64,000 bases of DNA, from the NCBI GenBank assembly GCA_031763025.1, contig JASSKH010000003.1, positions 15,248,992 through 15,312,991 on the forward strand, written 5' to 3'. The notes under the pieces were generated by a model that worked only from the letters and a program-made list of their open reading frames with translations, did not search any database and was not told the DNA's origin. Origin of the DNA: Macrocystis pyrifera. Taxonomy: Eukaryota > Sar > Phaeophyceae > Laminariales > Laminariaceae. How positions within the stretch are numbered: the first letter of the stretch is position 1; every line of letters starts with the position of its first letter. Shown in pieces: positions 35,801-49,080 of the stretch. The position numbers and the translations under genes were made by a program.

Positions 35801-36628
35801 TACACTGACGCAGTAGATTGTGAAAAGGCGGGAGCGCCGAATATAGGAACTGTGGACGGTCGAGCACCAACTTCTCGATAATGTGCTACGTTCGTTCGTG
35901 TGTGTGCGACAGGCACGGAACACCATTAATTGACTGGGTATGGATTACTGACGCTACTTCTGCACCAGTTTTGCGACTCTCTAAAAACTGCGTGCCTGCA
36001 TGTACTCTACATCTGTGCCATTTTCTTTCGCAGCGATGGTGTTGAGTTCTGAGCGAGTACTAAAGCCTGGTATCATCACCCCTTGCGTCCTCACCGTGAT
36101 CGGATTCGTTCGCGCCGTTTGCAGGCAGCCAGACAGGAATCCGTCACTTCACAACCGTCCAGCCAACGGAGAAATCCAAAGTTGATCACTTGCCCAGCCG
36201 AGACGGCAGAGCACGCGGAACCTAAGCGAATGATGATGGCTGACCGGCTAGTTTCGGGTTGGCTTTCAGTGAAGGCACCTTATTCCCGAGAGTCCCCGCT
36301 TCAGAAGTTGCTCAAGCTAGTCCATTGCTGTGTGTCTTTATTCGCACCAGACACAGCGCAGAGGCGGAGGAGGCTAGCAAGCATGATATGGGATGTTGAT
36401 GCTAGGTGGGGAGGGGGTGATGCGGCAGGCGGGGAAGGCGATGATGTTGGCAGTATTGGTGTGAGAGGAGGAATTATTGGCGGGGCGTCGTTACCAAAGA
36501 GGAAACGGAATGCCGATCCCATTCGCGGCCTATTGATAATCGACAGTGGATCTACTGCAGAACCCTTTTGCGAAATCGCAGTCCATCTCTTCGGCATCGG
36601 TGCTGCGTCGTTTTGGTTGATACTGTAA
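32475..36628 (+). CDS. Unidentified multi-exon gene of the array unit (reference copy, tentative model)
   Basis: I do not recognise this protein. Exon 1 (32475-32577) starts at ATG in context AACCATGA and encodes MTAEAHTDTGLDLNGQVRFP and more; its donor is GTGAGT. Exon 2 (33494-33621) follows a pyrimidine-rich acceptor, joins in phase and encodes MDGICNAVVPAGSFSVVKNY onward. Block 33890-34008 (HVRIAGVKFVVDNIGEGHLL) ends at GTAAGT. Its phase needs an extra exon, perhaps a 25-base one, in between. Block 34168 onward (MYDEKVSQRVGIRWADGD) joins it in phase 0. Block 34595-34695 (ASVGAKDEVKLDPEGPG) is bounded by CCAG and GTGAGG. The terminal open frame 36125-36628 encodes a Gly-rich basic C-terminus. 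The 1.4 kb between the last two is unresolved. No signal peptide or domain was seen. Homologous models start at 27063, 37884, 43302, 48710, 54123 and 59535. Confidence 0.4.
36083..36628 (+). CDS. Terminal open frame of the unit (up to 181 codons)
   Basis: This is the longest sustained frame of the unit. An acceptor-like GTTTGCAG ends at 36124. The frame contains EHAEPKRMMMADRLVSGWLS, a Gly/Asp-rich run, PKRKRNADP (basic, possibly nuclear-localising) and LLIIDSGSTAEPF. It is intact in units 2, 5, 6 and 7 (stops near 36628, 52865, 58279 and 63686). It is shifted in unit 1 (G run), unit 3 (two extra G near 41788) and unit 4 (one base lost near 47289). I treat it as the probable last exon, not as a separate gene. 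Confidence 0.4.
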   Translation: MRPHRDRIRSRRLQAARQESVTSQPSSQRRNPKLITCPAETAEHAEPKRMMMADRLVSGWLSVKAPYSRESPLQKLLKLVHCCVSLFAPDTAQRRRRLASMIWDVDARWGGGDAAGGEGDDVGSIGVRGGIIGGASLPKRKRNADPIRGLLIIDSGSTAEPFCEIAVHLFGIGAASFWLIL

Positions 36629-37543
36629 AGCAGGCCAAGAAGTAGTTTGCCTTTTTGTGGCAACTAGGGAACCTAGAGAGTCAGATCATCCAGGCTGCCA
36701 TATAACCGGTATAAAGCTTGCATATGCATATATGTACGTTGCATTCACCACCGGCAATAATTACGGTAGCACAAGGCTCGTGTGTCATGATTGATGTGAT
36801 ATAACATTGACAAAATAATATCAGGTAGCTAAATTATACATACTACTACTGTAAACTTCAAGTATACGCCTTACAAAGAAAAACAAAGCTATCGGTGCCA
36901 GACTATATACTCGTATGACCACTGTATCTGTCTTCTCAATCTGCACTTCTGCATTTATTTATGAACCTGCACGGTGCTGTCTTCGCTCCAGGTAAGGTAG
37001 AGAGTAGCCGCGCTTACGTATTATTGTGCCAGGTACATGTACACTACTATTTATACTACTGCTGTATGCGATGTACGTACATACAGCCAGTAGGCTCCTT
37101 CCCGATGGAAATAGATAGTATCCTTCGCATATTGACGAATGCGCCAGAGCGCAATCTCCTTACGACTTATTGCCGTCGTACTACCTGCTCTCGCGACGAA
37201 ATTCGTTGTCGAGTACTACAGTACTGATGTACGTAGATATATCGCTCTTCCAAATACCAACAGTAAAGATATCGCCAGAATACCCCATTAGAGCAGCAGA
37301 GCGCTAAGTGCACAGACAGCGACGGCTACCGGCAACAGTGAGAACACTCTACAGTCGCAGTCGGCAACGAACGTAATATCGAAGCGCAGAGCGGATGTAT
37401 CCTCGCACCGCAGAGCCCTGTCTATTCTCGTTTACTGCGTACTGTCCCAGTTACGTACAGCACAGGGTTTCCAAGAATTTTCGGGGGCTTCGCCCCCGGA
37501 ATTAAATTAATTAAAAGCTGGCCCGGTACACGAAATATTCGCC

Positions 37544-38208
37544 CAACACGGCTAGTCGTTCGTATACCGGGCCAGATCTGCTTAGCATTCTCCAATCATA
37601 TCGCTCCATTTGCTTCGCATCGCAACGCACCCAATGTATGGAAACCCATTTTTGCTTAGCATTGACCAATCAAGAGACCCAGTTTGCTTATGACATCGCG
37701 CCGCACTTGCTTGGCATCGCGCCGCAAGGCCCGCGCTCTCAGCACACACCCGGCATTTCGCACACTTGGATTTCACTCTGCACACACCCCTGGGCTCTCT
37801 GAGTTGGGGGACCATCCTACGCTCACCCTTGGTCTCCTGTGAGCCACGTGTTGTGGTGTGGAAGGCCTCGTGCTTTGACAACCATGACGGCGGAAGCACA
37901 CACAGACACTGGCCTCGACCTGAACGGCCAAGTCCGTTTTCCTTACAACACACGCGACTGCAAGGCGGCCGGCATGTTGCAACAACGTGAGTTCGGCTAT
38001 GAGGCTTATATGGGTGCTTTCATTGCCTGGCGGGTTAGGTGTCGCTTTCTCGTACTTTTCGTTCCACCGCGTTCTGATCAAGTTTAGGCAGTGGGAGTGT
38101 CTTGCGAGCACGCGTTTTGACGATAGCATCAAGACCAACCGTAGTACAGCTACCAGTCGTGTTACAGCCACGGCGATAGGAGCGGCTACAACACCGCTAC
38201 CATGATGA

Positions 38209-38260
<52 letters not shown>

Positions 38261-41200
38261 CCAGCAGCAACAGAAAAACTGCGGATGCTGCTGAAGGTAG
38301 CAGGAGGTGTGCTGGTTGCTTTGGTTGCGTAGGCTGCGGCTGTTGATGTCCTACTAGTGCAGGTTTTGTTGGACAGTAGTACCGTTAGTGATCACGTCAT
38401 CTACAAGACAGCAGCGGAAAGAGTGACAGCAACAGCAAGGCGTACGTAGCAGCGACAGCTACCTGTAGGGTTGCTGCTGTACGTTGAAAATCGATTGGTT
38501 CAGGCCCCTGCTGTTTTCACTGCTGCCGCCGCCACTGCTGTCCGCGGCTTTACCACACCACGTCACCCCGTACTTCTATAGGCGGTACATTTTTTGACAG
38601 CGCGGTGTTGAGGTTGACGACGCTATCTCGAAGCACCAGCAATGGCTGGGGCTTTGCTGCTGAGCTGGGGTTGCTGCTGCACAGTAGTAGCTGTGTCAGT
38701 TTCGATAGCTGCTGGGGCTGCTGTTGCTGCTGTAAACGGTGTTCTACTGTTCGTATTACCGGACAACAGCCATCATGTCGCCACATACAGATCCTGCTTG
38801 TAGGCGTCATCCAAGATAACAGGTAGTACATTAGTACCTTTACATGACGCCTTTTCCTCTCTCCGCTCGTGCGTCATGCTCTGAACAATGGCCGTTTGCC
38901 TGGGTCAGCGATGGATGGGATCTGCAACGCCGTAGTGCCCGCCGGGAGCTTTTCAGTTGTGAAAAACTACGGTTTCAACAATAGCGCACGCTTACGGAGA
39001 AACGTAGATCATCGGGAAGAATGCCACCACGTCAAGGTGAGGTTGATAGACGGTTGGGCAGATGGCGTGAACTGATGGTTCGTTGATGGCTCGTTGGATT
39101 TCGAGCGGTGTATCTCCGGAACAGATGCGATGCGTGTCAAATTAGGCTAGTAGGGTAGCTCTTGAAATTCTCTATCCCACGTCGTATGTCCTTCACCCTT
39201 CGCCCGTAGCTACAAGTTGGCGCAATGACACCCGCAAGTTCTCCACCCGCTTTCGTGCGATCTGCTGCCGTTGTTCCTTGCCACTACCACACGGTGCTGT
39301 GCAGTAGACAGAAATATTGCTACGCACATAGAGCAGGCTCACGTGCGCATCGCGGGGGTCAAGTTCGTGGTGGACAACATTGGCGAAGGTCATCTCTTAT
39401 ACTTTCCACGGGAGAGCGATGCGGTAAGTGGTACATGAAAAATTCCATGCCCCCTGCCCATGTGATGGTCGTCTAGCTAGTACGTAGGTCATTTTCTATC
39501 GTTGGGCCCATAATCGTCCCCAGCGTACAAGTTCATAGATAAGCAGACCGCCCTGGCCACTTAATGAATTTCTACTTTTGAGGGTATGTATGACGAGAAA
39601 GTGAGCCAAAGAGTAGGCATCCGTTGGGCCGATGGAGATCGAGAAGTAGTGCAAGCGTGCTATCTTCGCAAGCACGGCGATCCGTTGGGTTGTGCTAGCA
39701 TGACTTCAGGCAAGAGCGTTCTCTCCAGCGTGTGGCACATCGTACCGAGGATGAGTTCCACAAGATGAAAGAGCCTACTAGAAATAGAGGCGACAAGATT
39801 TCCATGGAGTGCACACCGTGTGCGAGTGCAATCAGGTCGTGCCTCAGGCGCGCTTTTTACTTTGAGACCGAGCCCATATTTCTGTTTCTTGCCTGTGTAT
39901 TGGGATACAGACGATTGGCGACCTTCTACACTCTGCCGGTTGTCGACAAAATCGCCTTGCTGCTTATCCCCTACCCCGTTAATTTTGTCTACCGTCTCTA
40001 TTGCCAGCACCCATGGCGATATGCCTCAGTTGGAGCCAAGGACGAGGTCAAGCTGGATCCGGAAGGCCCTGGCCAGCCGTGCCCGACCTTGAATGTTATC
40101 CTATCAAGGTGAGGCTGGACGCAATCTTGCCAGTGGGGGGGGGGGTGTACTGGATAGGAGAGATGCACTCGATCTCATGCATGGCCGTAGTCATATGACC
40201 ATAGACCCTCGCATCCCTACAATGCCGGGACGGAGAATGTCGGGTTTTCACCGACCAGGCAGACATTGCTTGCACCAAGCGCGAAGCGCCGTGAGGTGTT
40301 CGGTGAGTCGCGTGAAGGGTGAGCTACATCCTACTAAGAACCACTTGTGACGTGGACTTGCATATGGATGACAGCTTCAATGAATTAATTTAATTTCCGG
40401 TGTAGCCGCTTCCAGAGACTCTTGCCAGTGGAGGGGGACTATTGAGCTATCGATAGCCAGCACGATAGACATGATGGCTCGATTATTTCGCAGTTAGCGG
40501 TAATGTGTGTGTGTACGGCACCACACAAGGCTCGACCAAGGTGGCTATAAACAATTATCTCTCACGACCGTAGTACGGAAGCATCACTTAGTGAAAACTT
40601 ACGTCAATATAGAAACACGACTTGGATATGTCGGTTTCGTTTCCTGAAGATCACCAATGAATTACACCCCTTAAACTCCCCTCCGCGCATTTACCATCGT
40701 CAAAATGTTTTGTGTGCACGGTTTCTTGGGTGGTTTGTCATAACGTCTTGTAACCCGTACTGCTATTGTCGAAAGGGGGGAGATGCTAGACACAGGTAAG
40801 CGTTGCGATATAGCCAAGTACGCAGCACCATCGTCGTATAGGTCGCTTTCACTCGTACGTCATTTGCAGACGTTCGCTATGCGCCCCCAGCAGGTAGTAA
40901 GCTCTGGTTCGAGCGAGACCTCGCAAGGGTCGTGGTCGATCCTGATTTTCCCATGATTTTTCTGGGAAAGCGCAGGGACATAGGCCCGAAGTTGCTCTTA
41001 ATAGGGTTCTACGCACAATGACCAATAGACCATGTGCAGGAAGCTACACCCGGGTGATTCCACCCTATCTTTACACGGTGGGTTTCAAGGATAACCCAGA
41101 TATGTACCGCGTTTTTGGCATGGCTAGTTACCGCGCGGGATGTCAGCTAGACTAGTATGAGGTTGGATACTGTAAAACGTGTACTCTATCGTAAGTTTGA

Positions 41201-42960
41201 GGTGGCAGGGACGAGTACACTGACGCAGTAGATTGTGAAAAGGCGGGAGCGCCGAATATAGGAACTGTGGACGGTCGAGCACCAACTTCTCGATAATGTG
41301 CTACGTTCGTTCGTGTGTGTGCGACAGGCACGGAACACCATTAATTGACTGGGTATGGATTACTGACGCTACTTCTGCACCAGTTTTGCGACTCTCTAAA
41401 AACTGCGTGCCTGCATGTACTCTACATCTGTGCCATTTTCTTTCGCAGCGATGGTGTTGAGTTCTGAGCGAGTACTAAAGCCTGGTATCATCACCCCTTG
41501 CGTCCTCACCGTGATCGGATTCGTTCGCGCCGTTTGCAGGCAGCCAGACAGGAATCCGTCACTTCACAACCGTCCAGCCAACGGAGAAATCCAAAGTTGA
41601 TCACTTGCCCAGCCGAGACGGCAGAGCACGCGGAACCTAAGCGAATGATGATGGCTGACCGGCTAGTTTCGGGTTGGCTTTCAGTGAAGGCACCTTATTC
41701 CCGAGAGTCCCCGCTTCAGAAGTTGCTCAAGCTAGTCCATTGCTGTGTGTCTTTATTCGCACCAGACACAGCGCAGAGGCGGAGGAGGGGCTAGCAAGCA
41801 TGATATGGGATGTTGATGCTAGGTGGGGAGGGGGTGATGCGGCAGGCGGGGAAGGCGATGATGTTGGCAGTATTGGTGTGAGAGGAGGAATTATTGGCGG
41901 GGCGTCGTTACCAAAGAGGAAACGGAATGCCGATCCCATTCGCGGCCTATTGATAATCGACAGTGGATCTACTGCAGAACCCTTTTGCGAAATCGCAGTC
42001 CATCTCTTCGGCATCGGTGCTGCGTCGTTTTGGTTGATACTGTAAAGCAGGCCAAGAAGTAGTTTGCCTTTTTGTGGCAACTAGGGAACCTAGAGAGTCA
42101 GATCATCCAGGCTGCCATATAACCGGTATAAAGCTTGCATATGCATATATGTACGTTGCATTCACCACCGGCAATAATTACGGTAGCACAAGGCTCGTGT
42201 GTCATGATTGATGTGATATAACATTGACAAAATAATATCAGGTAGCTAAATTATACATACTACTACTGTAAACTTCAAGTATACGCCTTACAAAGAAAAA
42301 CAAAGCTATCGGTGCCAGACTATATACTCGTATGACCACTGTATCTGTCTTCTCAATCTGCACTTCTGCATTTATTTATGAACCTGCACGGTGCTGTCTT
42401 CGCTCCAGGTAAGGTAGAGAGTAGCCGCGCTTACGTATTATTGTGCCAGGTACATGTACACTACTATTTATACTACTGCTGTATGCGATGTACGTACATA
42501 CAGCCAGTAGGCTCCTTCCCGATGGAAATAGATAGTATCCTTCGCATATTGACGAATGCGCCAGAGCGCAATCTCCTTACGACTTATTGCCGTCGTACTA
42601 CCTGCTCTCGCGACGAAATTCGTTGTCGAGTACTACAGTACTGATGTACGTAGATATATCGCTCTTCCAAATACCAACAGTAAAGATATCGCCAGAATAC
42701 CCCATTTGAGCAGCAGAGCGCTAAGTGCACAGACAGCGACGGCTACCGGCAACAGTGAGAACACTCTACAGTCGCAGTCGGCAACGAACGTAATATCGAA
42801 GCGCAGAGCGGATGTATCCTCGCACCGCAGAGCCCTGTCTATTCTCGTTTACTGCGTACTGTCCCAGTTACGTACAGCACAGGGTTTCCAAGAATTTTCG
42901 GGGGCTTCGCCCCCGGAATTAAATTAATTAAAAGCTGGCCCGGTACACGAAATATTCGCC
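37544..42960 (+). repeat. Array unit 3 (5417 bp)
   Basis: Exon 1 ATG is at 37884. This copy has the longest CAG tract (16), an extra G near 37810 and two extra G near 41788 that break the terminal frame of this copy. Confidence 0.95.
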
Positions 42961-43626
42961 CAACACGGCTAGTCGTTCGTATACCGGGCCAGATCTGCTT
43001 AGCATTCTCCAATCATATCGCTCCATTTGCTTCGCATCGCAACGCACACCCAATGTATGGAAACCCATTTTTGCTTAGCATTGACCAATCAAGAGACCCA
43101 GTTTGCTTATGACATCGCGCCGCACTTGCTTGGCATCGCGCCGCAAGGCCCGCGCTCTCAGCACACACCCGGCATTTCGCACACTTGGATTTCACTCTGC
43201 ACACACCCCTGGGCTCTCTGAGTTGGGGACCATCCTACGCTCACCCTTGGTCTCCTGTGAGCCACGTGTTGTGGTGTGGAAGGCCTCGTGCTTTGACAAC
43301 CATGACGGCGGAAGCACACACAGACACTGGCCTCGACCTGAACGGCCAAGTCCGTTTTCCTTACAACACACGCGACTGCAAGGCGGCCGGCATGTTGCAA
43401 CAACGTGAGTTCGGCTATGAGGCTTATATGGGTGCTTTCATTGCCTGGCGGGTTAGGTGTCGCTTTCTCGTACTTTTCGTTCCACCGCGTTCTGATCAAG
43501 TTTAGGCAGTGGGAGTGTCTTGCGAGCACGCGTTTTGACGATAGCATCAAGACCAACCGTAGTACAGCTACCAGTCGTGTTACAGCCACGGCGATAGGAG
43601 CGGCTACAACACCGCTACCATGATGA

Positions 43627-43675
<49 letters not shown>

Positions 43676-46600
43676 CCAGCAGCAACAGAAAAACTGCGGA
43701 TGCTGCTGAAGGTAGCAGGAGGTGTGCTGGTTGCTTTGGTTGCGTAGGCTGCGGCTGTTGATGTCCTACTAGTGCAGGTTTTGTTGGACAGTAGTACCGT
43801 TAGTGATCACGTCATCTACAAGACAGCAGCGGAAAGAGTGACAGCAACAGCAAGGCGTACGTAGCAGCGACAGCTACCTGTAGGGTTGCTGCTGTACGTT
43901 GAAAATCGATTGGTTCAGGCCCCTGCTGTTTTCACTGCTGCCGCCGCCACTGCTGTCCGCGGCTTTACCACACCACGTCACCCCGTACTTCTATAGGCGG
44001 TACATTTTTTGACAGCGCGGTGTTGAGGTTGACGACGCTATCTCGAAGCACCAGCAATGGCTGGGGCTTTGCTGCTGAGCTGGGGTTGCTGCTGCACAGT
44101 AGTAGCTGTGTCAGTTTCGATAGCTGCTGGGGCTGCTGTTGCTGCTGTAAACGGTGTTCTACTGTTCGTATTACCGGACAACAGCCATCATGTCGCCACA
44201 TACAGATCCTGCTTGTAGGCGTCATCCAAGATAACAGGTAGTACATTAGTACCTTTACATGACGCCTTTTCCTCTCTCCGCTCGTGCGTCATGCTCTGAA
44301 CAATGGCCGTTTGCCTGGGTCAGCGATGGATGGGATCTGCAACGCCGTAGTGCCCGCCGGGAGCTTTTCAGTTGTGAAAAACTACGGTTTCAACAATAGC
44401 GCACGCTTACGGAGAAACGTAGATCATCGGGAAGAATGCCACCACGTCAAGGTGAGGTTGATAGACGGTTGGGCAGATGGCGTGAACTGATGGTTCGTTG
44501 ATGGCTCGTTGGATTTCGAGCGGTGTATCTCCGGAACAGATGCGATGCGTGTCAAATTAGGCTAGTAGGGTAGCTCTTGAAATTCTCTATCCCACGTCGT
44601 ATGTCCTTCACCCTTCGCCCGTAGCTACAAGTTGGCGCAATGACACCCGCAAGTTCTCCACCCGCTTTCGTGCGATCTGCTGCCGTTGTTCCTTGCCACT
44701 ACCACACGGTGCTGTGCAGTAGACAGAAATATTGCTACGCACATAGAGCAGGCTCACGTGCGCATCGCGGGGGTCAAGTTCGTGGTGGACAACATTGGCG
44801 AAGGTCATCTCTTATACTTTCCACGGGAGAGCGATGCGGTAAGTGGTACATGAAAAATTCCATGCCCCCTGCCCATGTGATGGTCGTCTAGCTAGTACGT
44901 AGGTCATTTTCTATCGTTGGGCCCATAATCGTCCCCAGCGTACAAGTTCATAGATAAGCAGACCGCCCTGGCCACTTAATGAATTTCTACTTTTGAGGGT
45001 ATGTATGACGAGAAAGTGAGCCAAAGAGTAGGCATCCGTTGGGCCGATGGAGATCGAGAAGTAGTGCAAGCGTGCTATCTTCGCAAGCACGGCGATCCGT
45101 TGGGTTGTGCTAGCATGACTTCAGGCAAGAGCGTTCTCTCCAGCGTGTGGCACATCGTACCGAGGATGAGTTCCACAAGATGAAAGAGCCTACTAGAAAT
45201 AGAGGCGACAAGATTTCCATGGAGTGCACACCGTGTGCGAGTGCAATCAGGTCGTGCCTCAGGCGCGCTTTTTACTTTGAGACCGAGCATATTTCTGTTT
45301 CTTGCCTGTGTATTGGGATACAGACGATTGGCGACCTTCTACACTCTGCCGGTTGTCGACAAAATCGCCTTGCTGCTTATCCCCTACCCCGTTAATTTTG
45401 TCTACCGTCTCTATTGCCAGCACCCATGGCGATATGCCTCAGTTGGAGCCAAGGACGAGGTCAAGCTGGATCCGGAAGGCCCTGGCCAGCCGTGCCCGAC
45501 CTTGAATGTTATCCTATCAAGGTGAGGCTGGACGCAATCTTGCCAGTGGGGGGGGGTGTACTGGATAGGAGAGATGCACTCGATCTCATGCATGGCCGTA
45601 GTCATATGACCATAGACCCTCGCATCCCTACAATGCCGGGACGGAGAATGTCGGGTTTTCACCGACCAGGCAGACATTGCTTGCACCAAGCGCGAAGCGC
45701 CGTGAGGTGTTCGGTGAGTCGCGTGAAGGGTGAGCTACATCCTACTAAGAACCACTTGTGACGTGGACTTGCATATGGATGACAGCAGCTTAATGAATTA
45801 ATTTAATTTCCGGTGTAGCCGCTTCCAGAGACTCTTGCCAGTGGAGGGGGACTATTGAGCTATCGATAGCCAGCACGATAGACATGATGGCTCGATTATT
45901 TCGCAGTTAGCGGTAATGTGTGTGTGTACGGCACCACACAAGGCTCGACCAAGGTGGCTATAAACAATTATCTCTCACGACCGTAGTACGGAAGCATCAC
46001 TTAGTGAAAACTTACGTCAATATAGAAACACGACTTGGATATGTCGGTTTCGTTTCCTGAAGATCACCAATGAATTACACCCCTTAAACTCCCCTCCGCG
46101 CATTTACCATCGTCAAAATGTTTTGTGTGCACGGTTTCTTGGGTGGTTTGTCATAACGTCTTGTAACCCGTACTGCTATTGTCGAAAGGGGGGAGATGCT
46201 AGACACAGGTAAGCGTTGCGATATAGCCAAGTACGCAGCACCATCGTCGTATAGGTCGCTTTCACTCGTACGTCATTTGCAGACGTTCGCTATGCGCCCC
46301 CAGCAGGTAGTAAGCTCTGGTTCGAGCGAGACCTCGCAAGGGTCGTGGTCGATCCTGATTTTCCCATGATTTTTCTGGGAAAGCGCAGGGACATAGGCCC
46401 GAAGTTGCTCTTAATAGGGTTCTACGCACAATGACCAATAGACCATGTGCAGGAAGCTACACCCGGGTGATTCCACCCTATCTTTACACGGTGGGTTTCA
46501 AGGATAACCCAGATATGTACCGCGTTTTTGGCATGGCTAGTTACCGCGCGGGATGTCAGCTAGACTAGTATGAGGTTGGATACTGTAAAACGTGTACTCT

Positions 46601-48370
46601 ATCGTAAGTTTGAGGTGGCAGGGACGAGTACACTGACGCAGTAGATTGTGAAAAGGCGGGAGCGCCGAATATAGGAACTGTGGACGGTCGAGCACCAACT
46701 TCTCGATAATGTGCTACGTTCGTTCGTGTGTGTGCGACAGGCACGGAACACCATTAATTGACTGGGTATGGATTACTGACGCTACTTCTGCACCAGTTTT
46801 GCGACTCTCTAAAAACTGCGTGCCTGCATGTACTCTACATCTGTGCCATTTTCTTTCGCAGCGATGGTGTTGAGTTCTGAGCGAGTACTAAAGCCTGGTA
46901 TCATCACCCCTTGCGTCCTCACCGTGATCGGATTCGTTCGCGCCGTTTGCAGGCAGCCAGACAGGAATCCGTCACTTCACAACCGTCCAGCCAACGGAGA
47001 AATCCAAAGTTGATCACTTGCCCAGCCGAGACGGCAGAGCACGCGGAACCTAAGCGAATGATGATGGCTGACCGGCTAGTTTCGGGTTGGCTTTCAGTGA
47101 AGGCACCTTATTCCCGAGAGTCCCCGCTTCAGAAGTTGCTCAAGCTAGTCCATTGCTGTGTGTCTTTATTCGCACCAGACACAGCGCAGAGGCGGAGGAG
47201 GCTAGCAAGCATGATATGGGATGTTGATGCTAGGTGGGGAGGGGGTGATGCGGCAGGCGGGGAAGGCGATGATGTTGGCAGTATTGGTGGAGAGGAGGAA
47301 TTATTGGCGGGGCGTCGTTACCAAAGAGGAAACGGAATGCCGATCCCATTCGCGGCCTATTGATAATCGACAGTGGATCTACTGCAGAACCCTTTTGCGA
47401 AATCGCAGTCCATCTCTTCGGCATCGGTGCTGCGTCGTTTTGGTTGATACTGTAAAGCAGGCCAAGAAGTAGTTTGCCTTTTTGTGGCAACTAGGGAACC
47501 TAGAGAGTCAGATCATCCAGGCTGCCATATAACCGGTATAAAGCTTGCATATGCATATATGTACGTTGCATTCACCACCGGCAATAATTACGGTAGCACA
47601 AGGCTCGTGTGTCATGATTGATGTGATATAACATTGACAAAATAATATCAGGTAGCTAAATTATACATACTACTACTGTAAACTTCAAGTATACGCCTTA
47701 CAAAGAAAAACAAAGCTATCGGTGCCAGACTATATACTCGTATGACCACTGTATCTGTCTTCTCAATCTGCACTTCTGCATTTATTTATGAACCTGCACG
47801 GTGCTGTCTTCGCTCCAGGTAAGGTAGAGAGTAGCCGCGCTTACGTATTATTGTGCCAGGTACATGTACACTACTATTTATACTACTGCTGTATGCGATG
47901 TACGTACATACAGCCAGTAGGCTCCTTCCCGATGGAAATAGATAGTATCCTTCGCATATTGACGAATGCGCCAGAGCGCAATCTCCTTACGACTTATTGC
48001 CGTCGTACTACCTGCTCTCGCGACGAAATTCGTTGTCGAGTACTACAGTACTGATGTACGTAGATATATCGCTCTTCCAAATACCAACAGTAAAGATATC
48101 GCCAGAATACCCCATTTGAGCAGCAGAGCGCTAAGTGCACAGACAGCGACGGCTACCGGCAACAGTGAGAACACTCTACAGTCGCAGTCGGCAACGAACG
48201 TAATATCGAAGCGCAGAGCGGATGTATCCTCGCACCGCAGAGCCCTGTCTATTCTCGTTTACTGCGTACTGTCCCAGTTACGTACAGCACAGGGTTTCCA
48301 AGAATTTTCGGGGGCTTCGCCCCCGGAATTAAATTAATTAAAAGCTGGCCCGGTACACGAAATATTCGCC
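42961..48370 (+). repeat. Array unit 4 (5410 bp)
   Basis: Exon 1 ATG is at 43302. Private features are 'gcacacccaatg' near 43046, loss of three bases ('gagcatatttc') near 45289, 'acagcagcttaatg' near 45782 and a one-base loss near 47289 that shifts the terminal frame. It has 15 CAG repeats. Confidence 0.95.
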
Positions 48371-49034
48371 CAACACGGCTAGTCGTTCGTATACCGGGCC
48401 AGATCTGCTTAGCATTCTCCAATCATATCGCTCCATTTGCTTCGCATCGCAACGCACCCAATGTATGGAAACCCATTTTTGCTTAGCATTGACCAATCAA
48501 GAGACCCAGTTTGCTTATGACATCGCGCCGCACTTGCTTGGCATCGCGCCGCAAGGCCCGCGCTCTCAGCACACACCCGGCATTTCGCACACTTGGATTT
48601 CACTCTGCACACACCCCTGGGCTCTCTGAGTTGGGGACCATCCTACGCTCACCCTTGGTCTCCTGTGAGCCACGTGTTGTGGTGTGGAAGGCCTCGTGCT
48701 TTGACAACCATGACGGCGGAAGCACACACAGACACTGGCCTCGACCTGAACGGCCAAGTCCGTTTTCCTTACAACACACGCGACTGCAAGGCGGCCGGCA
48801 TGTTGCAACAACGTGAGTTCGGCTATGAGGCTTATATGGGTGCTTTCATTGCCTGGCGGGTTAGGTGTCGCTTTCTCGTACTTTTCGTTCCACCGCGTTC
48901 TGATCAAGTTTAGGCAGTGGGAGTGTCTTGCGAGCACGCGTTTTGACGATAGCATCAAGACCAACCGTAGTACAGCTACCAGTCGTGTTACAGCCACGGC
49001 GATAGGAGCGGCTACAACACCGCTACCATGATGA

Positions 49035-49080
<46 letters not shown>

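Larger units (their letters stand above)
32136..37543 (+). repeat. Array unit 2 (5408 bp)
   Basis: This copy has an intact terminal frame (stop 36626-36628), 14 CAG repeats, two extra T near 34442 that change the frame around that block, and 'ccattagagc' in place of 'ccatttgagc' near 37289. Confidence 0.95.

Noticed and set aside
36083-36628. IIDSGSTAEPF as a retroviral-type aspartic protease active site
   Set aside because: Only the D-S-G triad is similar. The flap region and second half of a protease are absent and no gag or reverse transcriptase lies in the unit.
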